Positions 1 to 8,078 of a stretch of 64,000 nt of DNA are shown here, piece by piece (the stretch's first letter is position 1; each line of letters opens with the position of its first letter). Made by a program: the position numbers and the translations under genes. Location: positions 81,924 through 145,923 of the forward strand of contig NZ_JACJRV010000012.1 of the NCBI RefSeq assembly GCF_014697475.1, given 5' to 3'. The notes beneath the pieces are model-generated. The model searched no databases and was not told the DNA's origin. It saw nothing but the letters and a program-made list of their open reading frames with translations. This DNA comes from Nostoc sp. FACHB-152. Lineage in GTDB: Bacteria > Cyanobacteriota > Cyanobacteriia > Cyanobacteriales > Nostocaceae.

Positions 1-1
1 T

Positions 2-1723
2 CTGCCAATTTATGATGACCTTTACAAAGTGGAATCAACAGGTGCGCTGAAGCACATTTTGGTGAGGCACGAACAAGGCGCAGCCCATGCCGCAGACGGC
101 TATGCCCGTGCCACTGGGAAGGTAGGAGTGTGCTTTGGTACTTCTGGCCCTGGTGCGACAAACTTGGTAACAGGTATCGCTACAGCCTACATGGATTCCA
201 TACCGATGGTGATTGTGACCGGACAAGTACCCCGAAAAATGATCGGTACAGATGCGTTTCAAGAAACCGATATCTACGGGATTACTTTACCGATTGTCAA
301 GCACTCTTATGTAGTGCGCGACCCGAAAGACATGGCCCGAATTGTGGCTGAAGCATTCCACATCGCTAGCACTGGACGGCCAGGCCCAGTGTTAATTGAT
401 GTCCCTAAAGATGTGGCTTTTGAAGAATTTGATTATGTACCTGTAGAACCAGGCACAGTTAAGTTACCGGGATATCGCCCGACAGTTAAAGGAAATCCTC
501 GCCAGATCAATGCGGCAATTAAATTAATTAAAGAAAGCCGGCGACCACTGCTGTATGTTGGTGGTGGTGCGATCGCTTCTAATGCCCATGAGCAAGTTAA
601 AGACCTCGCTGAGTTATTTAATATTCCTGTCACAACCACATTGATGGGGATTGGCGCGTTTGACGAAAATCACCCGCTAGCCTTGGGTATGTTGGGGATG
701 CACGGCACAGCTTATGCTAACTTTGCTGTGAGTGATTGCGATTTGCTGATTTGTGTCGGCGCAAGATTTGACGATCGCGTCACTGGTAAATTAGATGAAT
801 TTGCCTCTCGTGCTAAAGTTATCCATATCGATATTGACCCAGCAGAAGTTGGTAAAAACCGGATTCCAGAAGTACCTATCGTTGGCGATGTCCGCAACGT
901 CTTGGTTGACTTGTTGCGACGCTGCAAGCAATCAGGTATCAAAGCCACACCCAACCAAAACCAAGAATGGCTAAATTTAATTAACCGCTGGCGCGAAGAG
1001 TATCCCCTAGTTGTTCCCCAACACGCCGACAGCATCTCACCCCAAGAAGCAATTAGCGAAGTCGGTCGCCAAGCACCCAACGCCTTCTACACCACAGATG
1101 TCGGTCAGCATCAAATGTGGTCGGCTCAATTCCTCAAAAATGGCCCACGCCGTTGGATTTCGAGTGCTGGGTTAGGAACAATGGGTTTTGGCTTACCTGC
1201 GGCCATCGGCGCGAAAGTGGCCTTCCCAGATGAAGAAGTTATCTGTATTAGTGGTGATGCGAGTTTCCAAATGTGTTTACAAGAATTGGGGACTGCTGCA
1301 CAGTATGGGATTAATGTCAAGACTGTAATTGTGAACAACGGTTGGCAGGGGATGGTGCGTCAGTGGCAACAAGCTTTCCACGGCGAACGTTACTCTTGCT
1401 CAAATATGGAAGTCGGGATGCCAGATATTGAGTTTTTGGCAAAAGCCTATGGCATTAAAGGCATCGTAGTGAAAGAACGCAGTCAACTCAAAGATGCGAT
1501 CGCCGAAATGTTGGCATATAACGGCCCCGTAATCTTGAATGTTCACGTCACCAGAGATGAAAACTGCTATCCAATGGTAGCCCCTGGTAAGAGCAACGCA
1601 CAGATGGTAGGTTTACCCAAGCAGCCACCAACAAGCGCGGTAGAACCCGTGTGTTGTAGCCACTGCGGTAGTATGAATGCTCCTAGCCATAACTTCTGCT
1701 CTGAGTGTGGCACTAAGCTGTAA
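2..1723 (+). CDS. ilvB: Acetolactate synthase large subunit, 5' end outside window
   Basis: This is the ThDP- and FAD-dependent enzyme that joins two pyruvates (or pyruvate and 2-oxobutyrate) in the first common step of branched-chain amino acid synthesis. The frame is open from base 2 (LPIYDDLYK...), so the N-terminus lies outside the window; the GTG at 29 is internal. Visible signs are the catalytic glutamate in RHEQGAAHA, the GTSGPGATN segment, the FAD-domain motif [11 protein letters not shown] and the ThDP signature starting GDASFQM and ending VNN. The core ends near VAPGKSN, but about 35 more residues follow, with two CxxC knuckles (CSHCG and CSECG) forming a zinc-ribbon-like tail. A strong terminator lies just downstream. 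No small-subunit gene is adjacent. Confidence 0.95.
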   Translation: MPIYDDLYKVESTGALKHILVRHEQGAAHAADGYARATGKVGVCFGTSGPGATNLVTGIATAYMDSIPMVIVTGQVPRKMIGTDAFQETDIYGITLPIVKHSYVVRDPKDMARIVAEAFHIASTGRPGPVLIDVPKDVAFEEFDYVPVEPGTVKLPGYRPTVKGNPRQINAAIKLIKESRRPLLYVGGGAIASNAHEQVKDLAELFNIPVTTTLMGIGAFDENHPLALGMLGMHGTAYANFAVSDCDLLICVGARFDDRVTGKLDEFASRAKVIHIDIDPAEVGKNRIPEVPIVGDVRNVLVDLLRRCKQSGIKATPNQNQEWLNLINRWREEYPLVVPQHADSISPQEAISEVGRQAPNAFYTTDVGQHQMWSAQFLKNGPRRWISSAGLGTMGFGLPAAIGAKVAFPDEEVICISGDASFQMCLQELGTAAQYGINVKTVIVNNGWQGMVRQWQQAFHGERYSCSNMEVGMPDIEFLAKAYGIKGIVVKERSQLKDAIAEMLAYNGPVILNVHVTRDENCYPMVAPGKSNAQMVGLPKQPPTSAVEPVCCSHCGSMNAPSHNFCSECGTKL

Positions 1724-1751
1724 AAATTTCTGAAAAATTAACTTCCTTTTT

Positions 1752-1782
1752 ACGCAGGAGAGTACGTCTCCTGCGTTTTTTT
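1752..1782 (+). terminator. Rho-independent terminator of ilvB
   Basis: A 10-bp perfect stem (acgcaggaga / tctcctgcgt) with a 5-nt loop is followed by a run of seven T. It starts 28 nt after the ilvB stop. Confidence 0.9.
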
Positions 1783-1802
1783 ATGGACAAAAGTTTACAT
1801 AA

Positions 1803-1836
1803 AAAAATCCGACTATCTGTGTGATCTCGGATTTTT
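1803..1836. terminator. Second hairpin, possible bidirectional terminator
   Basis: Inverted repeat aaaaatccga / tcggattttt with a 14-nt loop. The A/T-rich ends give a T run on both strands. It may back up the ilvB terminator; there is no minus-strand gene immediately upstream, so its role is inferred only. Confidence 0.45.
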
Positions 1837-1915
1837 GTGGGAAAGCTAATGAAGAAGCAAGTTCAGCATTGAAAATTGCTTTTTCAATCAGTAACCAACT
1901 TTTCACAGGATTTTT

Positions 1916-2383
1916 ATGCCAAAACGTTTGCCCAGAGGCCGTAGTGCTAGTTCAGTTGCTCTAGAACCAGAAGTGGCGATCGCTATTATCGGTCTATTTT
2001 CCGCAGCTGCTGATGAAGGCATTACCTCAACCGAAGAATATGCGTTGAGTGAAATGCTTGAAAGTGTTAGTCAGTTTGAAGATTACACTGACGAAGATTT
2101 TGCCGAATTAGGTGAAAAAGTTGCAGCCCTCATCGAGGAAGAAGATCCAGAAGAACTAATTGCCCAAGCAATTAATTCTTTACCTAATAAAGGTTATCGA
2201 GAAGCTGCATATATCACCGCTATTTTGGTAGTGGGTATTGATGAAGAAGTATTTGACAGCGAACAAGACTATATTTCTGAACTTCAAGAAGCCTTAAATA
2301 TTTCTGATGAACGCGCCCAAGAACTCATCGATGAAGTATTTGGGACAGAGGAAGAAGAATGTGAAGATGAAGACGAAGAATAG
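1916..2383 (+). CDS. TerB-like acidic helical protein
   Basis: This 155-residue protein has a short basic N-terminus (PKRLPRGR), two helical repeats and a very acidic tail (EEEECEDEDEE). The pattern of an Ala-rich helix, DEGITSTEE and a second half with VGIDEEVFDSEQ resembles the TerB/tellurite-resistance fold, in which acidic helix pairs bind metal in characterised members. The start is supported by AGGA 6 nt upstream. It stands alone between the ilvB terminators and a convergent gene. The family call is from sequence pattern; any function in metal binding is inference. Confidence 0.55.
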   Translation: MPKRLPRGRSASSVALEPEVAIAIIGLFSAAADEGITSTEEYALSEMLESVSQFEDYTDEDFAELGEKVAALIEEEDPEELIAQAINSLPNKGYREAAYITAILVVGIDEEVFDSEQDYISELQEALNISDERAQELIDEVFGTEEEECEDEDEE

Positions 2384-2558
2384 TTTTTTTTGGTGCTGAA
2401 TTTTTAATTTTACTAGCAGTGAGTGAAGCGATCGCTTCACTCACCTTAAACAGTGTTAAATTCCCATCTCTACCAACTTCAGGGTGCTTTCTACGTTTTT
2501 CTTGAGCGTTCGTTTTCAGTTAGGTGCAATATAGTAGCCATATTCCAGAGAGTCGAAT

Positions 2559-3038
2559 TTACTGTGCAGATTGAGTTGGTGATGGTTTAGAACGCTGCTG
2601 TTTGTAAAAACTAACTACTTTTTGGACATAAGTACCAGTAAAGCCTCTGTTGCAGCCTGTATAAGTGCCTGTCATCCACCAACAAGCTACGCTATTTACA
2701 GCCGCAATTTCATTATTTTTAGTTACTTGGTACTGCTTGTTTAACTCACGGCTAGTGATGCAGGAAATTATTTGGCGGGCGATCGCAGGGCTATTTTCAA
2801 ACTGCGTTGGTGTAATTTCTTTTTTAAGGCAAGATTTTGACCAAGCTTTGACGGTTCCAGGCTGGACTTGCCATTCGCTATAAAGTCCATCATCTTTTTT
2901 GCCTGTTTGGGGCGCAGCCAGTCGTAGTGCTTCTACCATTGCTGCGACTTGATTATTAGAAGGTTGTTGTGCTTGGGCTATAGATAATGACTGTCCAATG
3001 CTAAAACTAATAAGCATTGCACCAATTAATAATCGCAT
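2559..3038 (-). CDS. Hypothetical secreted protein
   Basis: A 159-residue protein with a clear signal peptide (MRLLIGAMLISFSIGQSLSIAQA, cleavage probably after AQA). The mature part is basic and polar, with five cysteines that could pair (SKSCLKK, ISCIT, ACWW, GCNRG). I do not recognise the family. An AGGAGAAAC ribosome-binding site lies directly upstream of the ATG on the minus strand. Gene-poor AT-rich DNA lies beyond it, so it is probably monocistronic. Confidence 0.6.
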   Translation of the reverse strand: MRLLIGAMLISFSIGQSLSIAQAQQPSNNQVAAMVEALRLAAPQTGKKDDGLYSEWQVQPGTVKAWSKSCLKKEITPTQFENSPAIARQIISCITSRELNKQYQVTKNNEIAAVNSVACWWMTGTYTGCNRGFTGTYVQKVVSFYKQQRSKPSPTQSAQ

Positions 3039-3405
3039 AAGTTTCTCCTCATCACTCTGGACTCAGTTTAAGACCAAGATGTAGGATAATACATTTTTTT
3101 AGCAGTAGGACTCATATCAGCCCTGGTTGATTTTTACTTAAGTGTCATCACTATACTCACTTGTAAGAAATTCAAGTAGATATTTTAAATTATTAGATCA
3201 ATTAATATAATTAGCTTAATTTATTAGCTATATTTCAATTTTAAAACAAACAAATATTATTTGTGAGACTTTTACTATCTCATTAAAGTATAAACTATTT
3301 AAATTATTTTTTTATTCAAAAAAAGTGTTTATCAACACTTCCTTTAAATTTAAAAATGTATAAGCTCTAAACTGAAAAACAAAGATAAATAGCAATCATT
3401 TCAGA

Positions 3406-3491
3406 GATATAGCAGTCCTAAATAAGATTCAAACAAATCTATTGCCTATTGCCCTCATAAGCAGTTTGTCAATCCAATAAGATTGCTATAG
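3406..3491. repeat. MITE-like repeat, copy 1
   Basis: The ends are imperfect inverted repeats (tatagcagtcct ... agattgctata). The core aaacaaatctattgcctatt is identical to bases 55341-55360, in a second copy with the same kind of ends. No coding capacity. Confidence 0.7.
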
Positions 3492-3522
3492 CTAAAAAAA
3501 TAAATATTTTTTCTTCAACCAA

Positions 3523-3605
3523 CTAGAACACCAATTTCCGACAGCCAAAAATAGATTGGTTGAATTAGTGCAATCTCAACTTTGAATACTCAATTGGTGT
3601 TCTAG
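3523..3605. promoter_or_regulatory. 14-bp inverted repeat in the leader of the substrate-binding-protein gene
   Basis: Perfect arms ctagaacaccaatt (3523-3536) and aattggtgttctag (3592-3605) are separated by 55 nt. A shorter nested pair (caacca / tggttg) overlaps the first arm. The second arm ends 94 nt before the start codon. It could be a leader RNA hairpin, a repressor site pair, or the ends of a tiny insertion. Confidence 0.5.
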
Positions 3606-3699
3606 GAGGTTAATAGAAAAACTTCCAATTATCTTACTTGCTTAAAGAGAGTAAGACTCAGAACTTAAAAGCTAAAACTGACTAGAAAAATTACAAAAC

Positions 3700-4740
3700 A
3701 TGAACAAGCCATTTCAACCACAACGCCGTACAACTTTAAAGCGTATTTTCCAATATTCTGTACTGGGACTATTTGCTTTATCATCTCCGTTGGTGGATAG
3801 CCTTGTGCAAAGCACCCAAGCGCAGACAAACGCTAAAGTAATTAACTTGGCGTATCAAAGTTCTGGTGATCTTGTCAAATCCAAGAAAGTTGTTGAGCCA
3901 CGTTTCAAAGCATTGGGAGTAACTGTGAATTGGGTTGGGCCATTCGCAGCAGGGCCACAATTGATAGAAGCGTTGAATGCAGGTAAGGTAGATATCGGTA
4001 ATGTAGGAGAGACACCTCCAATATTTTCCCAAGCTGCACGCCCAGGTGTCATCCCTGAAGTTGTCTATCTTACTGGACGTACACCCACTAATGGTCAAAA
4101 TCAGGGTATTGTGGTGAAAGCTAATTCTTCCATTAAGAAAGTAGCAGATCTTAAAGGTAAGAAAATTGCTTTTCAAGTAGGGTCGAATGCACAATATTTA
4201 CTAGCAAAAGCTTTGAAAGAGTTAGGGTTAAAATTTAGCGATATTCAAGTTGTTGCTTTGACTCCATCTCAAGCCCGCGATGCCTTTATTCAAGACAAGG
4301 CTGACGCTTGGGTGGGAGGCGATCCCCTTTTAGCTGAAGTGGAAAATACGACCCCAATTCGGGTTCTAAGAAATGCAGCAGGAATTAATACTCTCAACGG
4401 CTTTTATATTGGCAGGCGTAATTTTGTGACCCAAAATCCGCAATTGGTGCGAGTGTTTTTAGAAGAAGCACAGAAAGTAGGAGAAGCGGCTGAAAAAAAC
4501 CCAAGCGACTATGCCAAAATCTTAGTTACTGAACAGAAATTAGCCCCATCAGTTGCAGATAAGGTGGCACGTCGTCGTACTTATAAATTGAGAAGACTGA
4601 CTCCGGCTATCATTGCCGAACAGCAGGGCGTTGCTGATTTCTATTTTCAAGAAAAAGTCATCTCGCGTAAAATTGATATCAAAGAAGGCATTCTTGCTCC
4701 GATATTATATCAAGCTATCATACCTGATAATATTCCTTAA
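3700..4740 (+). CDS. ABC transporter substrate-binding protein, SsuA/aliphatic-sulfonate type
   Basis: A 346-residue periplasmic binding protein of the SsuA/NMT1 class. The N-terminus carries RRTTLK, close to a twin-arginine motif, then a hydrophobic stretch and an AQA-type cleavage site near residue 42. The mature part shows the family pattern: VINLAYQSSGDLVKSKK, the DIGNVGETPP ligand loop, GIVVKANSSIKKVADLKGKKIAFQVGS and DAWVGGDPLLAE. It would deliver sulfonates or related anions to an ABC importer. No permease or ATPase gene is next to it, so the partner must be encoded elsewhere. The exact substrate cannot be read from sequence. Confidence 0.85.
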   Translation: MNKPFQPQRRTTLKRIFQYSVLGLFALSSPLVDSLVQSTQAQTNAKVINLAYQSSGDLVKSKKVVEPRFKALGVTVNWVGPFAAGPQLIEALNAGKVDIGNVGETPPIFSQAARPGVIPEVVYLTGRTPTNGQNQGIVVKANSSIKKVADLKGKKIAFQVGSNAQYLLAKALKELGLKFSDIQVVALTPSQARDAFIQDKADAWVGGDPLLAEVENTTPIRVLRNAAGINTLNGFYIGRRNFVTQNPQLVRVFLEEAQKVGEAAEKNPSDYAKILVTEQKLAPSVADKVARRRTYKLRRLTPAIIAEQQGVADFYFQEKVISRKIDIKEGILAPILYQAIIPDNIP

Positions 4741-5101
4741 ACAGGTAGAGGTAGGTTTATTAGGCTATTAAGTTAGCGATATCTTTTACGAAGACGTGAA
4801 TACCAAGAGCGGCTCGCACTCTTGGTATTCACGTCTATTGGAGTTGACCTTGGGAACAGGAATGCAAGGCTGTTGTATATAGCTTATTGAAGAAAATTTG
4901 TACCTCATTCACTTGCAATCTGCTGTAAATAAGGGGAATACAAACCGCAGAAGCGCAGAGTTCGCAGAGGAATAAGAGTTTCAGAGAATAATAGCAATAG
5001 CCAACTTAGTTAGAGCATTGGTAAATGATAAAACTTAGATACCAAAGCACTTTTACCTCTGTTGCTTGTCCCCTGCTATGTTGCGTAAGTTCTCACTAAG
5101 T
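4741..5101. other. Intergenic region with a long perfect hairpin
   Basis: The region between convergent genes contains the 18-bp hairpin listed next and a short degenerate direct repeat (gcgcagagttcgcagagg type) near 4950, common in Nostoc spacers. No gene is seen. Confidence 0.6.
4792..4836. terminator. Long perfect hairpin after the substrate-binding-protein gene
   Basis: An 18-bp perfect stem (agacgtgaataccaagag and its complement) with a 9-nt loop, 51 nt after the stop codon. There is no T tract, so it is either a processing or stability hairpin or a two-way barrier. Confidence 0.55.
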
Positions 5102-5572
5102 TTAAAACATCTCGAATAACCCCTCATCTAATTCATAACCTAGCATTTGCGCCATAGATTTCAGCCGTGATGTACTGGGAATCTCTTGCTGTTTTAACCA
5201 ATCAGTTAAAACAAATATTTTGTGCATCAAAAATATTTCTAAAGCTTCGGGATTATATTGAATGCCTTCTTTAGAACTGAATTGGTGCGGTACAAGCATG
5301 GCGGTGTAACGACCCAATTCTCCGGCTTTCCAATCTAGTAAAAAAAGCAACCAAGGATATTTGGCATCTAGGCGGATAAACCACAGCCGTAACTCTGGAA
5401 CTTCTGAAAGTTCGCGGGGGTCGCCAGGTTCTAGGGGGTAATCGATATCAAAGGTTAACTGCTGTTCATAGGTAGCAACTCCTTCTTGCAGCAGTTGTTC
5501 AATTACCGTTACAGCCGGTGACAAATCTAATGTGTTAATTGAGTCAGTGTTGAGTGCGATCGCAATAGTCAT
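5102..5572 (-). CDS. CRR6-family NDH-1 assembly factor (NdhI maturation)
   Basis: A 156-residue protein matching the CRR6/DUF1817 family: EPGDPRELSEVPELRLWFIRLDA, LLDWKAGELGRYTAMLVPHQFS, EGIQYNPEALEIF and a C-terminal MLGYELDE. The plant protein and its Synechocystis counterpart help mature the NdhI subunit of the NDH-1 complex involved in cyclic electron flow and respiration. I choose the ATG at 5572 (MTIAIALN), as in the family. The upstream in-frame ATG at 5635 would add 21 unrelated residues and overlap rdgB. It lies 28 nt downstream of rdgB, so probably in the same operon. Confidence 0.88.
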   Translation of the reverse strand: MTIAIALNTDSINTLDLSPAVTVIEQLLQEGVATYEQQLTFDIDYPLEPGDPRELSEVPELRLWFIRLDAKYPWLLFLLDWKAGELGRYTAMLVPHQFSSKEGIQYNPEALEIFLMHKIFVLTDWLKQQEIPSTSRLKSMAQMLGYELDEGLFEMF

Positions 5573-5600
5573 AGTAATTTGTGAATGGTAATTGCTACGT

Positions 5601-6209
5601 CTATAAAAATAGGAAGTATGAATTTGATTCAGCACTCAGTATTGTATTCAATTGTGGTAGTAAAGCTGCAAAGGCTTTACCACGATGACTAACTGATTTT
5701 TTTACCTCTGGTGTCATTTGGGCAAAGGTCAGCTGCTTTTCGGGAACGTAAAACACAGGATCGTAGCCGAAACCACCTTCACCACGCTGTGCGTGAAGAA
5801 TTTCTCCACGACAAATACCTTCACATTGCAGAACTATCTCACCATCAGGACGCGCGATCGCAACTGCACACATAAATTGTGCTTGTCTATTAGTTTCGTT
5901 ACCTAATTCTTTGAGTAGCCTAGCAATTCGGTCTGCGTCGGTTTTGCCATAACGCGCCGAAAATACTCCTGGCGCACCATTCAAAGCATCTACCTGTAAG
6001 CCAGAATCATCTGCGATCGCCCATTTCCCTGTAGCTTTGGCGACTTCGGATGCTTTTAAACAGGCGTTAGCAGCAAATGTATCGCCTGTTTCTTCAACTT
6101 CTAGGTCTTCAGGTTTAAGAGTTAATTCCCAACCAGAACTTGCTAGGTAAGCTTGCATTTCACGCAATTTACCTTGATTGCTTGTGGCGACTACGAGTAG
6201 TTTTGTCAT
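5601..6209 (-). CDS. rdgB: Non-canonical purine NTP pyrophosphatase (RdgB/HAM1)
   Basis: A 202-residue cytosolic house-cleaning enzyme that hydrolyses dITP, XTP and similar nucleotides to monophosphates. Motifs are the N-terminal ATSNQGKLREM, the catalytic segment AIADDSGLQVDALNGAPGV, the sugar and base pocket EGGFGYDPVF, and SHRGKA near the end. The last ~15 residues (SAESNSYFLFL) are an untypical tail. It precedes the CRR6 gene on the same strand. Confidence 0.95.
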   Translation of the reverse strand: MTKLLVVATSNQGKLREMQAYLASSGWELTLKPEDLEVEETGDTFAANACLKASEVAKATGKWAIADDSGLQVDALNGAPGVFSARYGKTDADRIARLLKELGNETNRQAQFMCAVAIARPDGEIVLQCEGICRGEILHAQRGEGGFGYDPVFYVPEKQLTFAQMTPEVKKSVSHRGKAFAALLPQLNTILSAESNSYFLFL

Positions 6210-6213
6210 ATTT

Positions 6214-6248
6214 CAGTTAACAGTTAACAGTTAACAGTTAACAGTTAA
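6214..6248. repeat. Heptad tandem repeat, five copies
   Basis: Five perfect copies of cagttaa, followed by an inverted fragment (actgttaact, 6270-6279) that could pair with it. This is the short tandemly repeated class known from heterocystous cyanobacteria. Confidence 0.9.
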
Positions 6249-6284
6249 AGGTGATAACTGACAACTGATAACTGTTAACTCATT

Positions 6285-7721
6285 TTACTCTGCCCACTGT
6301 CTTGCCCAATCAAGAGTTTGATGTACTTGTTCGATTGTGGGGGCTTCGCAGTAGAGGCGCAGAACTGGTTCAGTACCGCTAAAGCGAATCATTAACCAGC
6401 TATTGTCAGCGAGGCGGAATTTATAACCGTCAATTGTTTGACAATCAATTACGGCTTTACCTGCAATCTCGGTTAAGGGTTGAGTTTGTAGTTGTTGTAA
6501 AAGACGCGATCGCACTTCCATACTGGCTAAGGGCAAATCAATGCGATCGTAGGCGGAGTTAAAATCTGTTTGCTGTTGCAAGTGGCGGTAATATTCGCTC
6601 AAGTCTTGCCCAGATTCAACAATTGCCTCTAGGACATACAATGCTGACAGTAGTGCATCCCGTTCTGGAATATGGCTACCATAGCCAATACCGCCAGATT
6701 CTTCACCACCCAGCAATACTTGCGATACTAACATTCTGTCAGCGATGTATTTGTAGCCAACAGGTGTTTCAAACAGTGACAAGTTGTGCAACTTTGCCAC
6801 GCGAGGAATTAAGTCAGAACCACTAACTGTTTTAATGATTTCACCTGTAAAGCCACGCCTTAAGGTTAAGTGGTCGATTAATATCGGAATTAATATTTGA
6901 GAACTTAAGAAGTTGGCTTCTTGATCTACCGCCGCGATGCGATCGCAGTCTCCATCAAATACTAAACCAACGGTTAAACCTGATTGATTGGTTTGGCGGT
7001 GATTTTTGATGACTTTAAATAGTTCAGAAAGATATTTAGGCAATGGTTCCGGCGCACCACCACCAAATAGGGGGTCGCGGTTGCTGTTGAGTTCTTTTAC
7101 CTGATCGCCTAATAGTCTCCCTAGTCCGCTAGCAGCCGCCCCGTGCATAACATCAGCAAATACAGTTAGCTTACCAGAGGCGATCGCTTGCCGAATTTTG
7201 GCAATATCTACTTTCCCTTCTAGCCCTGCGGTGTAACTGGGCCAAGGGTCAAACTTTTCTATTTTGCCAGGGGTCTCTGCTATCGGTACTCCTGTGGGCA
7301 ACAGTGCTTCTATCTCTTTAGTAATTTCTGGTGATACCGAACCACCAAAATAACCCTTGACTTTTAATCCTAAATATGGGCCAGGATTATGACTAGCTGT
7401 AATAACTAACGCGCCTAAAGCGTTAAGTTGTTTGGCAGCCCAACTAAAAGCTGGAGTTGGGGCGTAGCTTTCACTTAATAAAACATCAAATCCTACAGCA
7501 GTGACGGCATTGGCGACAGCACGAGCAAAGTCTTCTGCCATAAATCTGCGATCGTAACCGACAATAATAGTTCGGCTACCAACTGTGGAATAATATGTAT
7601 CATATAATACTTTGGCTGCAACTGGTGCTACTAGGGCTAGGCGTTCAAAGGTGAATTCGTCACCAATAACGCCCCGCCAGCCATCTGTACCAAATTTAAT
7701 TGAGCTAGCTACAACTGGCAT
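6285..7721 (-). CDS. Phosphoglucomutase/phosphomannomutase family protein
   Basis: A 478-residue alpha-D-phosphohexomutase. All four functional loops are visible: the phosphoserine loop VITASHNPGP (~106-115), the metal loop FDGDCDR (~255), the sugar-binding GGEESGG (~335) and the phosphate-binding RFSGTEPVLR (~447). N-terminal KFGTDGWRGVIG is characteristic. It would interconvert hexose 1- and 6-phosphates for glycogen, sucrose or cell-wall sugar synthesis; glucose versus mannose preference cannot be set from these motifs. It is upstream of rdgB on the same strand, separated by the heptad repeat. Confidence 0.92.
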   Translation of the reverse strand: MPVVASSIKFGTDGWRGVIGDEFTFERLALVAPVAAKVLYDTYYSTVGSRTIIVGYDRRFMAEDFARAVANAVTAVGFDVLLSESYAPTPAFSWAAKQLNALGALVITASHNPGPYLGLKVKGYFGGSVSPEITKEIEALLPTGVPIAETPGKIEKFDPWPSYTAGLEGKVDIAKIRQAIASGKLTVFADVMHGAAASGLGRLLGDQVKELNSNRDPLFGGGAPEPLPKYLSELFKVIKNHRQTNQSGLTVGLVFDGDCDRIAAVDQEANFLSSQILIPILIDHLTLRRGFTGEIIKTVSGSDLIPRVAKLHNLSLFETPVGYKYIADRMLVSQVLLGGEESGGIGYGSHIPERDALLSALYVLEAIVESGQDLSEYYRHLQQQTDFNSAYDRIDLPLASMEVRSRLLQQLQTQPLTEIAGKAVIDCQTIDGYKFRLADNSWLMIRFSGTEPVLRLYCEAPTIEQVHQTLDWARQWAE

Positions 7722-8078
7722 CGGGATATCCTATCTGTCCATCAGAGGATTCTAGCATTTGTACAGTTTATAAAGTAAAAAAAGAGTCTAGTGAAGGGGA
7801 AGAGGCAATAGGCAATAGGCAATAGGAGAAAGGACGATTCTATTTTTAGTCAGTGACAATACTGCTAGTGCGGTTACATGATCAGATTTCCGATTTTTTT
7901 AAAATGTCGAGGATCTCTTAGACTAAGAACTAGCGGTGTAAATAAATATTTTGAGTAGTAGTAGCCGCAAAAAGATTTTTCGGACAATGCTAATTAAACT
8001 CCCTAAATTTAGGGATGTTGATAGGTAAACCTATTGTTACAATACTTAACATACTCCATTCGACTGGTGGCTTTCTTG
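7722..8078. other. Intergenic region with a heptad repeat
   Basis: Divergent promoter region for the hexomutase and ABC1-kinase genes. It contains three copies of ggcaata (7804-7824) and the palindrome ccctaaatttaggg (8001-8014). No gene is seen. Confidence 0.6.

Larger units (their letters stand above)
3039..3699. other. AT-rich intergenic region
   Basis: Divergent spacer between the secreted-protein gene and the substrate-binding-protein gene. It contains a MITE-like repeat and a spaced 14-bp inverted repeat, listed separately. No further gene is seen. Confidence 0.7.

Noticed and set aside
6214..6280. Possible CRISPR-like array
   Set aside because: The 7-bp units are directly adjacent with no spacers; no cas gene is near.
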